A DNA stretch of 64,000 nucleotides from Kangiellaceae bacterium (GTDB lineage: Bacteria > Pseudomonadota > Gammaproteobacteria > Enterobacterales > Kangiellaceae), in NCBI GenBank assembly GCA_013373015.1, contig JABXIQ010000007.1:1-64000 (forward strand). Reading direction: 5' to 3'. The notes beneath the pieces were generated by a model. It saw only the letters and a list, made by a program, of their open reading frames with translations, made no database searches and was not told the origin of the DNA. Of the stretch, positions 38,090 to 49,977 are shown in pieces. Both the position numbers and the translations under genes were made by a program. Position 1 is the stretch's first letter, and each line of letters begins with the position of its first letter.

Positions 38090-38527
38090 TTGATCGAAAA
38101 ATTATTAAGCCTACAACCCGCAGGTTACGTCAGTAAACCGCGCTCTGAGCAAAAACTTAAAGTCACTGCTCTAAACCAAAATACTTGGAAGGCCATATTT
38201 CCACAGAACATTCAGATTTGCAGCCTGTTTTTGCAAGAGTTAGATAGCACCATTGCTGATGAGGCAACCACTCCCTGTAAACTATTAATAGAGCTTAATG
38301 GTGTAGACGGTTTTACCGAAAACTCTAAACGTCACTTGGTTTCTAAAGCTCATATTCAACATTACCAAGCGATTGCCTTTGTTAAAAAGACTACTGGTGA
38401 TATGAGTGTTTTAGAAAACCACTACCTACAACAATTTCTACAATTTACCCAAATTCCTGAACACTACAGTAAACAATTTTTTGTGGATGAGAAAAAAGCC
38501 TTGAATTGGTTAGAGCAACAACACTGA
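38090..38527 (+). CDS. Small STAS-like cytoplasmic protein
   Basis: 145 residues from a TTG at 38090, 9 nt after a GAGG site; in-frame TTG codons at 38075 and 38084 are alternatives and no ATG fits. A -10-like TATAAT (38043-38048) lies upstream. Alternating strands and helices with CKLLIELNGVDGFTENSKRH and a C-terminal FFVDEKKALNWLEQ resemble SpoIIAA/STAS-like proteins (DKxxAxxWL ending), but similarity is by pattern only. Function unknown. Possibly read together with the following sensor gene, 98 nt away. Confidence 0.6.
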   Translation: MIEKLLSLQPAGYVSKPRSEQKLKVTALNQNTWKAIFPQNIQICSLFLQELDSTIADEATTPCKLLIELNGVDGFTENSKRHLVSKAHIQHYQAIAFVKKTTGDMSVLENHYLQQFLQFTQIPEHYSKQFFVDEKKALNWLEQQH

Positions 38528-38625
38528 AGGATATAATTTTCAATAGCTTATCATAATAATTTTACGCTTTTTATTTGCTAAAACACCGAAAAAGGAATAA
38601 GGTTAAAGTATGCAAGGGGGTAGAG

Positions 38626-41295
38626 TTGTTTAATAAGCACATTAGACAATGTCGTTTATTTTTCGCGTTAATATTTCTTATTAGCGCTCAAATTGCTTAC
38701 GCAGCGCAAAACCCCAATAAAGAAAAAGTTCTGATCTCCATCCAACATGCTCCACCAGCTCTTATTGTCAATGAAAATGGGCAGCATCAAGGCATGTTAG
38801 TAGAGTTTCTTAAAGAAGTTGCCTTGCTTGAAAATTGGGATATCGAATGGCAAGTTAACGACTGGCCAACAACCATCAGACTAGCTCGCGAGAAGAAAGT
38901 CGACTTAATTCCCTTTATTGCTTATTCTAAGGAACGCGCTGAATTTCTTGACTATAATATAGAAAGTTTTATTACTGGATGGGGGCAAGTTTACACTCAT
39001 CAAGATCAAGAACAAGCTGAAAATATCTTTGATTTTAAGGACAAGACTATTGCAGTTGTTGAAGATGAAATCTACGCCATACGCTTTTCTCAGCTTTGCG
39101 AGCAGTTTGGTGTAAAGTGTAATTTACTTGAAGTTAAAGATTATGAAACCGCCTTTGATATGCTTGATAAAAAACGAGTACAGGGCGCAGTCAGCGGCAA
39201 TCTAGTTGGTTACAGTTTCGAAGCTCAATTCAACATTAAAAGAACTTCTATACTCTTTGATCCTAATAAAGTACTGTTTGCCAGCCCCAAAGGGACCAAC
39301 AGCAGTGTTCTATCAACCCTGGACAACTATATCAATTTATGGCGCCAAGACGCTAACTCACCCTACTTCGCAATTCGTGAAAAATGGTTAGGCGATACCC
39401 AAGAAGTTCATAGCACTTTGCCCAAATGGATGATTTACAGCTTGATCATTGGTCTTGGCTTACTCATATTTAGTGCTACCATTGTTATGTTTTTAAGACG
39501 TCAAATTAAAATTAAGACTGCTGATTTGGCAGACCAAAGCGATCAAATCAAACAAATCATAAACCTTGTCCCACACATGATTTATGCAACCAATGCCAAC
39601 GGTAAAATCATTCTCGCTAATCGTTATGCGGCTGATTACTTTGGGTTAAAAATTCGTGATTTTGAACACATCGACCGCGAACAACTGATCAAAAGTGTTC
39701 CTCAATCGAGTAATTTATTTGAAGATGAAGAGTATCTTTTACGAAAAGATGCCACTCCGATCCAAAAAGAACTAGAAACATCTGATGTGGATCACAAAGA
39801 CTTGGTTTTGAGATTGTCAAAAGTACCTTTTATGAGCCGCTTCAGTCGTATTCCTTCCGTTGTTACTGTTGGAGTTGATATTACTGAAGCTAAACGATAC
39901 GAACGACAAATCCAACATATGGCACAGCATGACTCTTTAACAGGATTGCCGAACCGTTTGTTACTCAATGATAGAATTAATCAGTCTTTAGCCCTATCCA
40001 TGCGTCATGGCCATAATGGAGCCATACTTTTTATTGATTTGGATTATTTCAAAACTATCAACGACTCTCTAGGTCATATTGCAGGTGATAAGCTATTGAT
40101 TGAGGTTGGTAAACGCCTGCAAAAGCATATAAGAGAGGGAGATACGGTTGCACGCTTGGGTGGAGATGAGTTTATAGTACAACTTAATGAGTTGGCAGAT
40201 AGCCCTGAACAAGCTGAAAAAAACGCGCTAACTATCGCTGAAAAAATTAACACTTCAATAGCTGAACAATACGACATTGATCATCAACAACTATTCGTTA
40301 GCGCAAGCATTGGCATCGTTATTTATCCGCGAGATGCAAAAACCCACGAGCAAATCATGCAACGTGCCGATACAGCAATGTATCATGCTAAATCCAGCGG
40401 TCGTAACCGAAATGCTATCTTCAAACGGCATATGGAGAAGGCAGTCGTTCGCCGTCATGTATTAGAGAGTGAGCTACGAAAAGCAGTTACCAATGCAGAA
40501 TTTTTTGTCGAGTATCAACCACAAGTTTCAGGCACCGATAATACAATAGTTGGTGTTGAAGCCTTAGTACGCTGGAAACATCCAGAAGAAGGGATTATAC
40601 CACCGTCAGAATTTATACCAGTGGCTGAAGAAAGCTCGCTGATTATCCCGCTTGGAGAATGGGTGCTCAAGCAAGCCTGTCGCCAAATCAAACTATGGCT
40701 CGATAGTTACGGAGAATCTCCTTTTATCACTGTCAACTTGTCTGTTGTGCAAATTCGAAACTCTAACCTTGTCGATTACTTGAAAAACTTGCTAGAAATT
40801 AATCAAATTCCTGCATCATTGTTAGAGCTGGAAGTTACAGAAACCCTTCTGCTCAGCGAAGCAAAAAAATCGATTGATGTATTGAACGAATTAAAAAATC
40901 TTGGCGTTCGCTTGTCGATAGATGATTTTGGAACAGGCTTCTCCTCACTTAATTATTTGAAAAAATTACCTTTAGATAAACTAAAAATAGATCGCTCATT
41001 CGTTAAAGACATTCCAGGCGATCCTGATAGTGAAACTATCATTAAAACAATCATAGGAATGAGCCATGATCTTGGTTTAGAGGTGATTGCAGAGGGCGTA
41101 GAAACACAAGCTCAACTTAACTTTCTGCTCAAGGAAAATTGCAAATATTTCCAAGGCTATTATTTCGACCGACCAATCTCTTTTGAAGATATTCAAACCA
41201 AGTATCTTGAAACATCACTCTTATCCCCAAAACAGCAACATAAGAGTAACGATACTAATGATAATGTGGTTAAGTTTGTTAACGATAAAAATTAG
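38626..41295 (+). CDS. Periplasmic-sensor hybrid with PAS, GGDEF and EAL domains
   Basis: 889 residues from a TTG at 38626 with an AAGGGGG site 5 nt upstream; this gives a clean signal peptide (to about AQIAYAAQ). Order: periplasmic solute-binding domain of the SBP_bac_3 type (about 35-265), membrane helix (about 270-292), PAS (about 305-420), GGDEF with LGGDEF and an RxxD I-site (REGD), and EAL with EALVRW and DDFGTGFSSLNYLKKLP. Both c-di-GMP synthesis and hydrolysis motifs look intact, so net activity is unknown. The sensor probably reads amino acids or similar solutes. Its stop overlaps the stop of the convergent MAPEG gene. Confidence 0.9.
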   Translation: MFNKHIRQCRLFFALIFLISAQIAYAAQNPNKEKVLISIQHAPPALIVNENGQHQGMLVEFLKEVALLENWDIEWQVNDWPTTIRLAREKKVDLIPFIAYSKERAEFLDYNIESFITGWGQVYTHQDQEQAENIFDFKDKTIAVVEDEIYAIRFSQLCEQFGVKCNLLEVKDYETAFDMLDKKRVQGAVSGNLVGYSFEAQFNIKRTSILFDPNKVLFASPKGTNSSVLSTLDNYINLWRQDANSPYFAIREKWLGDTQEVHSTLPKWMIYSLIIGLGLLIFSATIVMFLRRQIKIKTADLADQSDQIKQIINLVPHMIYATNANGKIILANRYAADYFGLKIRDFEHIDREQLIKSVPQSSNLFEDEEYLLRKDATPIQKELETSDVDHKDLVLRLSKVPFMSRFSRIPSVVTVGVDITEAKRYERQIQHMAQHDSLTGLPNRLLLNDRINQSLALSMRHGHNGAILFIDLDYFKTINDSLGHIAGDKLLIEVGKRLQKHIREGDTVARLGGDEFIVQLNELADSPEQAEKNALTIAEKINTSIAEQYDIDHQQLFVSASIGIVIYPRDAKTHEQIMQRADTAMYHAKSSGRNRNAIFKRHMEKAVVRRHVLESELRKAVTNAEFFVEYQPQVSGTDNTIVGVEALVRWKHPEEGIIPPSEFIPVAEESSLIIPLGEWVLKQACRQIKLWLDSYGESPFITVNLSVVQIRNSNLVDYLKNLLEINQIPASLLELEVTETLLLSEAKKSIDVLNELKNLGVRLSIDDFGTGFSSLNYLKKLPLDKLKIDRSFVKDIPGDPDSETIIKTIIGMSHDLGLEVIAEGVETQAQLNFLLKENCKYFQGYYFDRPISFEDIQTKYLETSLLSPKQQHKSNDTNDNVVKFVNDKN

Positions 41296-41690
41296 ACTAC
41301 TCGTTGAGCACTAATCAGCAAAACAGACATTGACGCAATAACTATCGCGAGCCAAGTGAATATAGTGCCATAGTACCGCCCAAAAGAAACACCCGCTGAA
41401 CGACCTAAACCATAAGCATGCAGTATTCGACCAAACAATAAGCAAGCACCGCAAATATTGATAATCAAAGCCCCAGCACCTAACCACTCAGCACAAACCA
41501 TGACGATTAATGTTATTGGCACATATTCTATTGCGTTGGCATGAACCCGAACAGCTTGCGCTAAATCGCGTTCGCCTTTTGTGCCTATGCCGACCTTGTG
41601 TTTACGTCGTAACAAAACAACTTTGAAAGCCAATAAAAGAATAATGAGAGCTAATAAAGCTGCATAAACGGGTGTGTATATAATTGTCAT
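41292..41690 (-). CDS. MAPEG-family membrane protein (YecN-like)
   Basis: 132 residues from the ATG at 41690, which has an AGAGAG site. An upstream in-frame start would lie within the acnB terminator. Four membrane helices with the MAPEG pattern: LRRKHKVGIGTKGERDLAQA, RVHANAIEYVPI and GRILHAYGLGRS. Bacterial MAPEG proteins resemble glutathione-dependent eicosanoid and detoxification enzymes; the bacterial substrate is unknown. The stop codons of this gene and the GGDEF/EAL gene overlap (TTAG). Confidence 0.85.
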   Translation of the reverse strand: MTIIYTPVYAALLALIILLLAFKVVLLRRKHKVGIGTKGERDLAQAVRVHANAIEYVPITLIVMVCAEWLGAGALIINICGACLLFGRILHAYGLGRSAGVSFGRYYGTIFTWLAIVIASMSVLLISAQRVV

Positions 41691-41728
41691 ATTAATCTCT
41701 CTATATAAATAGGCACATACTAACATAA

Positions 41729-41755
41729 AAAAAGCCTGCAAAATGCAGGCTTTTT
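41729..41755 (-). terminator. acnB terminator
   Basis: Stem AAAGCCTGCA / TGCAGGCTTT with a 3-nt loop and a T-tract on the minus strand. Confidence 0.9.
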
Positions 41756-41773
41756 AACGGCTCATTAAAATGA

Positions 41774-44386
41774 TTACATTCCAACTGTTACCTTGTTTTC
41801 CACTGGAATAGTCACTTGATTAGCTTTCTGTTTATACTCTTCCATTTGATGGAAATTCATATAAACATAAATATCATCAGCCATCGAATCAATCTTACTT
41901 GCGTATTCAAGATACTCTTCTGGAGTTGGTAACTTACCCATAACCGCAGCAATTGCAGCTAACTCAGCAGAAGCTAAGTAAACATTTGCTCCTTGGCCCA
42001 GACGGTTTGGAAAGTTACGCGTCGAAGTTGAAACTACTGTAGATTTAGGAGCTACTCGCGCTTGATTACCCATACACAATGAACAACCCGGCATTTCTAA
42101 ACGAGCACCAGAACGGCCAAAAATATTGTAGTGCCCTTCTTCCATCAATTGGTGCTCGTCCATCTTAGTCGGTGGAGCAATCCAAAGACGTGTCTGCAAA
42201 GTGCCAGCTTCAACAGTTTCTAATAATTTAGATGCCGCGCGGAAGTGACCAATGTTGGTCATACAAGAACCAATGAATACTTCATCAATCTTATCACCAG
42301 CAACTTCTGATAATAAACGTGCATCATCAGGATCATTTGGAGCACACAATACAGGCTCCTTTAAGTCACTCATATTGATTTCAATAACTGCTGCATATTC
42401 TGCATCAGCATCCGCTTGCATCAATGAAGGATTAGCCAACCACTCTTCCATCTTCTCTACACGGCGTGAAATTGTACGCTCGTCACCATAACCATTGGCA
42501 ATCATCCACTTTAATAAGACGATATTTGATTGCAAATATTCAGAAACCGACTCTTCACTTAATTTAATGGTACAGCCAGCAGCTGAACGCTCTGCAGATG
42601 CATCGGATAATTCAAAGGCTTGCTCAGCAGTCAAATGCTCAAGACCTTCAATTTCCAATACACGACCAGAGAAGATATTTTTCTTGCCTGCTTTTTCGAC
42701 GGTTAACAAACCGTCTTTAATCGCTTGATAAGGGATTGCATGAACTAAGTCACGCAAAGTAATACCTGGCTGCATTTCACCTGTAAACTTAACCAATACC
42801 GACTCAGGCATATCTAAAGGCATAACACCCGTTGCTGCAGCGAAAGCCACCAATCCAGAGCCTGCTGGGAAAGAAATGCCTAATGGGAAACGTGTGTGCG
42901 AATCGCCGCCAGTACCGACAGTATCAGGCAACAACATACGGTTTAACCAAGAGTGGATAATACCGTCACCAGGACGCAAAGAAACACCACCACGATTCAT
43001 AATAAAATCAGGTAAAGAGTGTTGAGTATCAATATCAACAGGTTTTGGATAAGCTGCTGTGTGACAGAAAGACTGCATGACTAAATCTGCAGAGAAGCCT
43101 AAACAGGCCAAATCTTTTAACTCATCACGCGTCATAGGTCCCGTGGTATCTTGTGAGCCCACTGTAGTCATTTTAGGTTCGCAATATTGGCCTGGACGAA
43201 CACCTTCTAGTCCACAAGCATAACCAACCATTTTTTGAGCCAAAGTATAACCTTTGCCAGAATCTGACACTGGCGCTGGTATACGGAAGAAATCAGCGGC
43301 TGGCAAACCTAGATATTCACGTGCACGAGCGGTTAAGCCACGACCAATAATCAATGGAATACGACCACCGGCCTGAACTTCATCTAACAATACGTCTGTT
43401 TTTAGCTCGAAAGTCGAGATAACTTGGCCATTTTTCTCAACTTTTCCTTGGTATGGGTATAAGTCGATAACATCGCCCATTTCCATTTGTGAAACATCAA
43501 GCTCAACAGGTAATGCACCCGCATCTTCCATGGTATTGAAGAAAATCGGAGCTATTTTGCCACCAAAACAGAAACCGCCATCACGCTTGTTTGGAACATA
43601 AGGAATATCATCACCCATATACCACAACACTGAGTTGGTCGCTGACTTACGTGAAGAGCCCGTACCCACAACGTCACCCACGTACACAAGAGGATGACCA
43701 CGAGATTCAAGCTCATTAATTAAATTGATTGGGCCAATCTCACCTTCTTTATCTGCATCAATACCTTCACGAGAGTTTTTCAACATGGCTAATGCATGTA
43801 GAGGGATATCTGGACGCGACCAAGCATCTTGAGCTGGCGACAAGTCATCGGTATTGGTTTCACCTAAAACTTTAAATACCGTTAAAGTGATTTTTTCTGC
43901 TAAAGCAGGCTTAGATTTAAACCACTCAGCATCAGCCCATGATTGAATAACGCTTTGTGCCACAGCATTGCCAGCCTTAGCTCTATCAGCAACATCATGG
44001 AAAGCATCAAACATCAATAATGTTTTCTTTAACTTCTCACCCGCCAATTCTGCTAATTCGGCGTCATCTAGCAATTGAACAAGTGTTTCGATGTTATAAC
44101 CGCCCAACATTGTGCCCAGCAATTGTACTGCGTGTGCCTTATCTACTAATGGAGATATCACTTCACCTTTAGCCACTGCAGACAAGAAACCAGCTTTGAC
44201 ATAAGCGGCCTCATCAACACCTGGAGGAACTCTATTGGTCAATAATTCAACTAAAAACTCTTCTTCACCTGCAGGTGGATTTTTTAATAGTTCAACTAGG
44301 TCATTTACCTGCTCAGCACTCAATGGTAATGGCGGAATACCTAATTCAGCTCGCTCTGCAACATGTGTTCTGTAAGCTTCTAACAC
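41774..44386 (-). CDS. acnB: Aconitate hydratase B
   Basis: 870 residues against 865 in E. coli. The AcnB-type N-terminal HEAT-like domain ([40 protein letters not shown]) precedes the swivel domain and the catalytic domains. Cluster cysteines lie in the SCMTNIGHF region and [11 protein letters not shown]. It interconverts citrate and isocitrate in the TCA cycle, needs a [4Fe-4S] cluster, and in E. coli the apo form binds mRNA. Monocistronic with its own terminator. Confidence 0.97.
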   Translation of the reverse strand: MLEAYRTHVAERAELGIPPLPLSAEQVNDLVELLKNPPAGEEEFLVELLTNRVPPGVDEAAYVKAGFLSAVAKGEVISPLVDKAHAVQLLGTMLGGYNIETLVQLLDDAELAELAGEKLKKTLLMFDAFHDVADRAKAGNAVAQSVIQSWADAEWFKSKPALAEKITLTVFKVLGETNTDDLSPAQDAWSRPDIPLHALAMLKNSREGIDADKEGEIGPINLINELESRGHPLVYVGDVVGTGSSRKSATNSVLWYMGDDIPYVPNKRDGGFCFGGKIAPIFFNTMEDAGALPVELDVSQMEMGDVIDLYPYQGKVEKNGQVISTFELKTDVLLDEVQAGGRIPLIIGRGLTARAREYLGLPAADFFRIPAPVSDSGKGYTLAQKMVGYACGLEGVRPGQYCEPKMTTVGSQDTTGPMTRDELKDLACLGFSADLVMQSFCHTAAYPKPVDIDTQHSLPDFIMNRGGVSLRPGDGIIHSWLNRMLLPDTVGTGGDSHTRFPLGISFPAGSGLVAFAAATGVMPLDMPESVLVKFTGEMQPGITLRDLVHAIPYQAIKDGLLTVEKAGKKNIFSGRVLEIEGLEHLTAEQAFELSDASAERSAAGCTIKLSEESVSEYLQSNIVLLKWMIANGYGDERTISRRVEKMEEWLANPSLMQADADAEYAAVIEINMSDLKEPVLCAPNDPDDARLLSEVAGDKIDEVFIGSCMTNIGHFRAASKLLETVEAGTLQTRLWIAPPTKMDEHQLMEEGHYNIFGRSGARLEMPGCSLCMGNQARVAPKSTVVSTSTRNFPNRLGQGANVYLASAELAAIAAVMGKLPTPEEYLEYASKIDSMADDIYVYMNFHQMEEYKQKANQVTIPVENKVTVGM

Positions 44387-44605
44387 GCTAGATTCCTCGT
44401 TTTATGGCTATTTATTGGCTGCTAATGGTTACACTTGGTTATTTATTAAACAAAGCAACCATCCCTGCCATGAATTGATTGATTTTGGGTAGCAAATTAT
44501 AACACAGAGTACGGAAAATGTGAGTTCTATCTTGTTCAGTTGGGGTTCATTCGATAAAACCTATGCTATAGTCGAGTCATAGCTAAATTAGAGGGGAACC
44601 TTACA

Positions 44606-45103
44606 ATGACAAATATCAAAGAATTGATGAATAAAGTACTCTTAACGGCTTCAGCACTGAGCGTTACTTTAACACTCGCACTATTTTCAAATGATGCGTC
44701 AGCATATGGTGATGATGAGCACAAAGCAAAACCTATCAGCGCCAAACCAGCCACCAACCGTCTTTTTAGTGACGATGATCGCCATATGATCCGTGATTAT
44801 TATGGCCATAATTACCATGGTGGCTATGAGCATGAAGGAAAAAAGAAAAAGCGTTTACCGCCAGGTTTGCAAAAGAAATACGAGCGCACTGGCGAATTAC
44901 CACCTGGTTGGCAGAAAAAATTACAACGTGGCGAAGTCATGCCAATTGATGTTTATCGCTATGGACGACCTTTACCAATTGATTTAGAGCGTCGTTTGCC
45001 GATTGGTCCAGTTGGCAGTAAAGTCTTAGAGATTGAAGGCAAAGTCATTCGCGTAATTGAAAATACTCGCGAAATATTAGATATTTTAGACTTGGGTCTT
45101 TAG
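44606..45103 (+). CDS. Exported basic protein with LPPG motifs (RcnB-like region)
   Basis: 165 residues. Signal peptide to about residue 33 (ALSVTLTLALFSNDASAYG). A His/Asp-rich segment (DDDRHMIRDYYGHNYHGGYE) precedes a repeated basic motif, RLPPGLQKKYERTGELPPGW, and a C-terminal IEGKVIRVIENTREILDI strand pair. This LPPGxxKK pattern recurs in small periplasmic proteins of the RcnB/DUF type. The His-rich stretch could bind metal. Function unknown. A terminator follows. Confidence 0.75.
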   Translation: MTNIKELMNKVLLTASALSVTLTLALFSNDASAYGDDEHKAKPISAKPATNRLFSDDDRHMIRDYYGHNYHGGYEHEGKKKKRLPPGLQKKYERTGELPPGWQKKLQRGEVMPIDVYRYGRPLPIDLERRLPIGPVGSKVLEIEGKVIRVIENTREILDILDLGL

Positions 45104-45124
45104 TAAAATTGCCAAAAAACATAA

Positions 45125-45150
45125 AAGCCAGCAATAAGCTGGCTTTTTTT
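45125..45150 (+). terminator. Terminator with the same AAGCCAGC stem
   Basis: Stem AAGCCAGC / GCTGGCTT, loop AATAA, T7 tail. The third plus-strand copy of the same stem in the window. Confidence 0.92.
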
Positions 45151-45177
45151 ATAGATTTTCATCCTAATTCAATATTG

Positions 45178-45594
45178 TTATTTCATATAACTAGAATGAG
45201 CCTGCGCACTAGAAAAATGGTTGTTGTCGCTCAATAGCTGTTTTAGTCTCTTGTTGTAATTTTCCGCAAACTCTCGGGTTTTCACCCTTAATTGAGCATG
45301 CTCGTTGTTGTACACAATCTCAGACATCCCCTCAAGTAACTCGTATTCTTTACTTTCAACCACTTGCTCACATAAATTCTTAGGCAGTCCAGGGATTTTG
45401 ACATTTCCATCCAACTCAACCGCTAAAAAACGGGGTTTACTATCTATGTTTCGCGCGATCATAGAATCAACGGTGGTATTTTCTACCCACAGCATATCTT
45501 CAACCACTTTTTTAGCTTCTACACTTTGATGTTTGCCCTGATATTCGCAGGCTGATAGCACAATCATCATTATGGCGATTACACAATATTTCAC
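45178..45594 (-). CDS. Small putative lipoprotein
   Basis: 138 residues. The N-terminus MKYCVIAIMMIVLSACEYQG has a lipobox (LSAC), so the mature protein would start at Cys16 and be lipid-anchored. Asp is absent at +2 (Glu instead), leaving outer-membrane sorting likely. The remainder is helical and charged with no motif I recognise. It is convergent with the preceding gene and divergent from purB. Confidence 0.65.
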   Translation of the reverse strand: MKYCVIAIMMIVLSACEYQGKHQSVEAKKVVEDMLWVENTTVDSMIARNIDSKPRFLAVELDGNVKIPGLPKNLCEQVVESKEYELLEGMSEIVYNNEHAQLRVKTREFAENYNKRLKQLLSDNNHFSSAQAHSSYMK

Positions 45595-45658
45595 GCTTAA
45601 CTTCTGCCCTTCACGTTTTTGTTCTGCCTTATTTTATAGCTAACGGCTTAATTTTGTT

Positions 45659-45674
45659 CACAATTGCAATTGTG
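45659..45674. promoter_or_regulatory. 16-bp perfect palindrome upstream of purB
   Basis: CACAATTG followed directly by its complement CAATTGTG, in the 268-bp region between the divergent lipoprotein and purB genes. It could be an operator for a dimeric regulator; it does not resemble the E. coli PurR box. Confidence 0.4.
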
Positions 45675-45722
45675 CCAAATTATTTTTCGCTACAGAATCA
45701 ATATTTGTTAGTTTTTTGTATC

Positions 45723-45741
45723 CATTCGTAGTAAACGAATG
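45723..45741. repeat. Inverted repeat upstream of purB
   Basis: CATTCGT and ACGAATG, 7-bp arms with a 5-bp centre (AGTAA), about 120 bp before the purB start. Operator or leader hairpin; undecided. Confidence 0.35.
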
Positions 45742-45844
45742 TTTGAAATTGGCTGATTATAAGCCATTTATAGATGCTTCATGTGCCAACTTAAGGTATG
45801 ATCGCTTTTTTCTGGTTTCAAGCCTTCAAAGTTAATTTTTTTAA

Positions 45845-47227
<1,383 letters not shown>

Positions 47228-47248
47228 TTCAGCTATTCGAATTATGAT

Positions 47249-48433
47249 ATGAGCATCTACGACAACGACGCGTTTGGAAAAATCCTTGGCGATATAAGCG
47301 TAGATGCTTTTTTCAGAGATTATTGGCAAAAGAAACCATTAATAATCCGCAATGCATTTGATCCCAAGTTAGTCGCTGGCGATCAGCCCTTAATCAGTCC
47401 TGAGGAGCTGGCTGGTTATAGTCTTGAGCCTGACATTGAATCACGTTTAATCACTAACGATTTGCAATGGACTCTTGAGCATGGCCCACTTGATGAATCA
47501 GTATTTTCTCAAGTTCCTGAAAGTCATTGGACATTATTGGTTCAATCCTTAGATTATTTCCACCCGCCTCTGCAACAACTGATTAAATCCTGCGATTTTA
47601 TTCCGCGCTGGCGCTTAGATGATGTGATGGTTTCTTACGCGACTAATGGCGGTGGTGTTGGTCCGCACTTGGATAAATACGATGTATTTCTGATCCAAGG
47701 CCAAGGGCAAAGACGTTGGCGTGTCGGGCATAAAGATCAATTGGTCGTTCACTTCAGTCCACATCCAGAGATAGCTCAAATAGAGCCTTTTGAAGCCGAT
47801 ATGGATATTATAGTTAATGCTGGTGATATGTTGTACATACCACCAAATACCCCGCACTGGGGCGAATCTATTGACGAGTCTATTTGCTACTCAGTTGGTT
47901 TTAGAGCTCCTAATATTGGCAGTATTATTCAAACGCTGTTACAGACTTTAATAGATAATGAGCAGACGGATTTAGATACGCTTTGGCAAGATGGCGGTAA
48001 ACTATCATCACGTTTTAGCGATGGTCAACTCCATTCACAACTCGACGGCTGGGCTCAAGACGCCATTTTTAAATTGTTCAACAAGCGAGACTTGCTGATT
48101 GCCATCGGCAAACAAGTCACCGAACTCAAATATCCAGAAGCGGTTGAGCCTATAGACGATTGCGAAGCTAACGAATTATCAGAGCTGGCTTTCGTGAAAC
48201 ATTGCAGTTTACATCCACTGGCAAGGATGGCTTACTTTGAAGATGATTTAGAATTACTAACCTTTATCAATGGCGAGTATTTTCAATTCCCATTGGCACT
48301 CAAGCCGATTATTCGTGCACTTAATCTCAATCAAGTAATAGAGCCGCAAAATCTGCGCGATACTCCCAAACATCCGTTACGCGAATTTTTCTCTTGCGCT
48401 TTTTTATTAGGCGCATTGGAAATAGTAGCTTAA
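47249..48433 (+). CDS. roxA: Ribosomal protein L16 arginine hydroxylase, RoxA/YcfD-like
   Basis: 394 residues, typical of YcfD/RoxA. A JmjC-type cupin: DYWQKKPLIIRNAF near the start, the iron triad HLD (GGGVGPHLDKYDVFLIQG) with the distal His in PPNTPHWGESI, and a C-terminal winged-helix part. It is a 2-oxoglutarate- and Fe(II)-dependent oxygenase that hydroxylates an arginine of ribosomal protein L16. purB precedes it, as in other gammaproteobacteria. Confidence 0.92.
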   Translation: MSIYDNDAFGKILGDISVDAFFRDYWQKKPLIIRNAFDPKLVAGDQPLISPEELAGYSLEPDIESRLITNDLQWTLEHGPLDESVFSQVPESHWTLLVQSLDYFHPPLQQLIKSCDFIPRWRLDDVMVSYATNGGGVGPHLDKYDVFLIQGQGQRRWRVGHKDQLVVHFSPHPEIAQIEPFEADMDIIVNAGDMLYIPPNTPHWGESIDESICYSVGFRAPNIGSIIQTLLQTLIDNEQTDLDTLWQDGGKLSSRFSDGQLHSQLDGWAQDAIFKLFNKRDLLIAIGKQVTELKYPEAVEPIDDCEANELSELAFVKHCSLHPLARMAYFEDDLELLTFINGEYFQFPLALKPIIRALNLNQVIEPQNLRDTPKHPLREFFSCAFLLGALEIVA

Positions 48434-48520
48434 ACTAACCAGTTATTGCATAAGCAAACGTTTTTCATTCATTCAAGCCTAGTAATAGGCAAATAATAAG
48501 ACTAACAATAAGAAACAAAT

Positions 48521-49885
48521 ATGAAACATCTTCCCTGGCAGGATATTCGCCAAGAAAGCTCTGAGCTGATAAAAGTTGCAGTTCCAGCAATTTTCGCTCA
48601 GTTAGCACAAATGGCTTTAGGAGTCATTGACACTTTAATGGCTGGCAATCACTCAAGCCTGTCATTGGCCGCAGTCGGTACTGGGGTCAATACCTTTCTG
48701 ATCATTTTTTCATTATTTTTTGGTTTAACTTTTGCCTTAAACCCGATGGTTGCTCACTTTAATGGACAAGGCAAATTTGAGCAGATTGGCAAAGTCTTTC
48801 AATTGGGAATGTTTCTAGCAATCATTTTTGGGTTGATTACTTTTATTTTGCTCAACAATATCGAACCCATGCTTAACGCAATCAATGTGGCGCCAGATTT
48901 GGTTGAAACTACTAGCGGTTATTTATCGGCTTTAAGTTGGGGTTCCATTTCCATTTTTATGTTTTTGGCCTTACGTTCCTCAAATGAAGGCTTGTTTTCA
49001 ACCCGCGCCATTATGATTTGCTCATTTCTAGCAATTCCTTTTAATGTATTGTTTAACTACTGGTTTATCTTTGGTGGATTTGGTGTGCCAGCTATGGGCG
49101 CGGTAGGTGTCGGTTATGCCACCAGCTTAGTCTGGACTTTGCTGTTTCTGTTTTTATTGATATTCACCTATCGCCACAAACCCTATAAAAACTTGAATAT
49201 TTTCAAGAATATACAGCTACCACGCAAACCACTAGTTAAAGAGTTTTTTCAAGTTGGTACTCCGCTTGCCATTGGTATTTTGATGGAAGTGGCCATGTTT
49301 GGCTTGATCGGTGTTGCCATTGCTCGATTTGGAATTGAACTGACAGGAGCACATCAAGTAGCTATGAACTTAGCCTCATTGGCCTTTATGATACCGCTAG
49401 GTTTATCGGTTGCGATCACCGCTCGCGTGGGTTATTGGATGGGCAAGCAGCAGCATCGTCAAATGCGCCTATCAGGTTATTGTGGGATCGGTATCAGCTT
49501 ATTATTTCAAACGCTTTCGGTCAGCATTATGTTGCTATTCCGTTACCAATTAGTAGGTTTCTATACTGATGATTTAATGATCATAGAAATAGCAGCTTCG
49601 TTATTATTCTTAGCGGCTATATTCCAGTTTTCGGACGGGCTACAAGTCAATGCCGCAGGCGCTTTACGGGGTATGAAAGACACTACAGTTCCAATGATGT
49701 ACATGGCTATCTCTTATTGGATTTTCGGCTTCCCCATAGGCTACTATCTCGCTGAGAAAAAAGAAATGTTGGTTCAAGGCTATTGGATTGGCATTATTTG
49801 CGGCTTAACAGTTGCCGCCGTACTGTTACTTGGCCGCTGGAAACATAAATCAAAACAACTAGTTAGCCCAGCCGCTCTGACATAA
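48521..49885 (+). CDS. MATE-family multidrug efflux transporter (NorM-like)
   Basis: 454 residues and about twelve membrane helices in two homologous halves. VPAIFAQLAQMALGVIDTLM and MVAHFNGQGK are typical of the first half, GTPLAIGILMEVAMFGLIG and GLSVAITARVGYWMGKQ of the second. MATE pumps export cationic drugs in exchange for Na+ or H+. It is NorM-like by form; the substrate cannot be deduced. A terminator follows. Confidence 0.92.
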   Translation: MKHLPWQDIRQESSELIKVAVPAIFAQLAQMALGVIDTLMAGNHSSLSLAAVGTGVNTFLIIFSLFFGLTFALNPMVAHFNGQGKFEQIGKVFQLGMFLAIIFGLITFILLNNIEPMLNAINVAPDLVETTSGYLSALSWGSISIFMFLALRSSNEGLFSTRAIMICSFLAIPFNVLFNYWFIFGGFGVPAMGAVGVGYATSLVWTLLFLFLLIFTYRHKPYKNLNIFKNIQLPRKPLVKEFFQVGTPLAIGILMEVAMFGLIGVAIARFGIELTGAHQVAMNLASLAFMIPLGLSVAITARVGYWMGKQQHRQMRLSGYCGIGISLLFQTLSVSIMLLFRYQLVGFYTDDLMIIEIAASLLFLAAIFQFSDGLQVNAAGALRGMKDTTVPMMYMAISYWIFGFPIGYYLAEKKEMLVQGYWIGIICGLTVAAVLLLGRWKHKSKQLVSPAALT

Positions 49886-49918
49886 AAGCCCAACAGCAAT
49901 AGATCAAACTTGCTTGAA

Positions 49919-49951
49919 GCGCCTGTGATCAGTACCATAGGCGCGTTTTTT
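49919..49951 (+). terminator. Terminator of the MATE gene
   Basis: Stem GCGCCT / AGGCGC with a 14-nt loop followed by GTTTTTT. Confidence 0.8.
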
Positions 49952-49977
49952 AGATTATTTTATAACCAGATATCACT

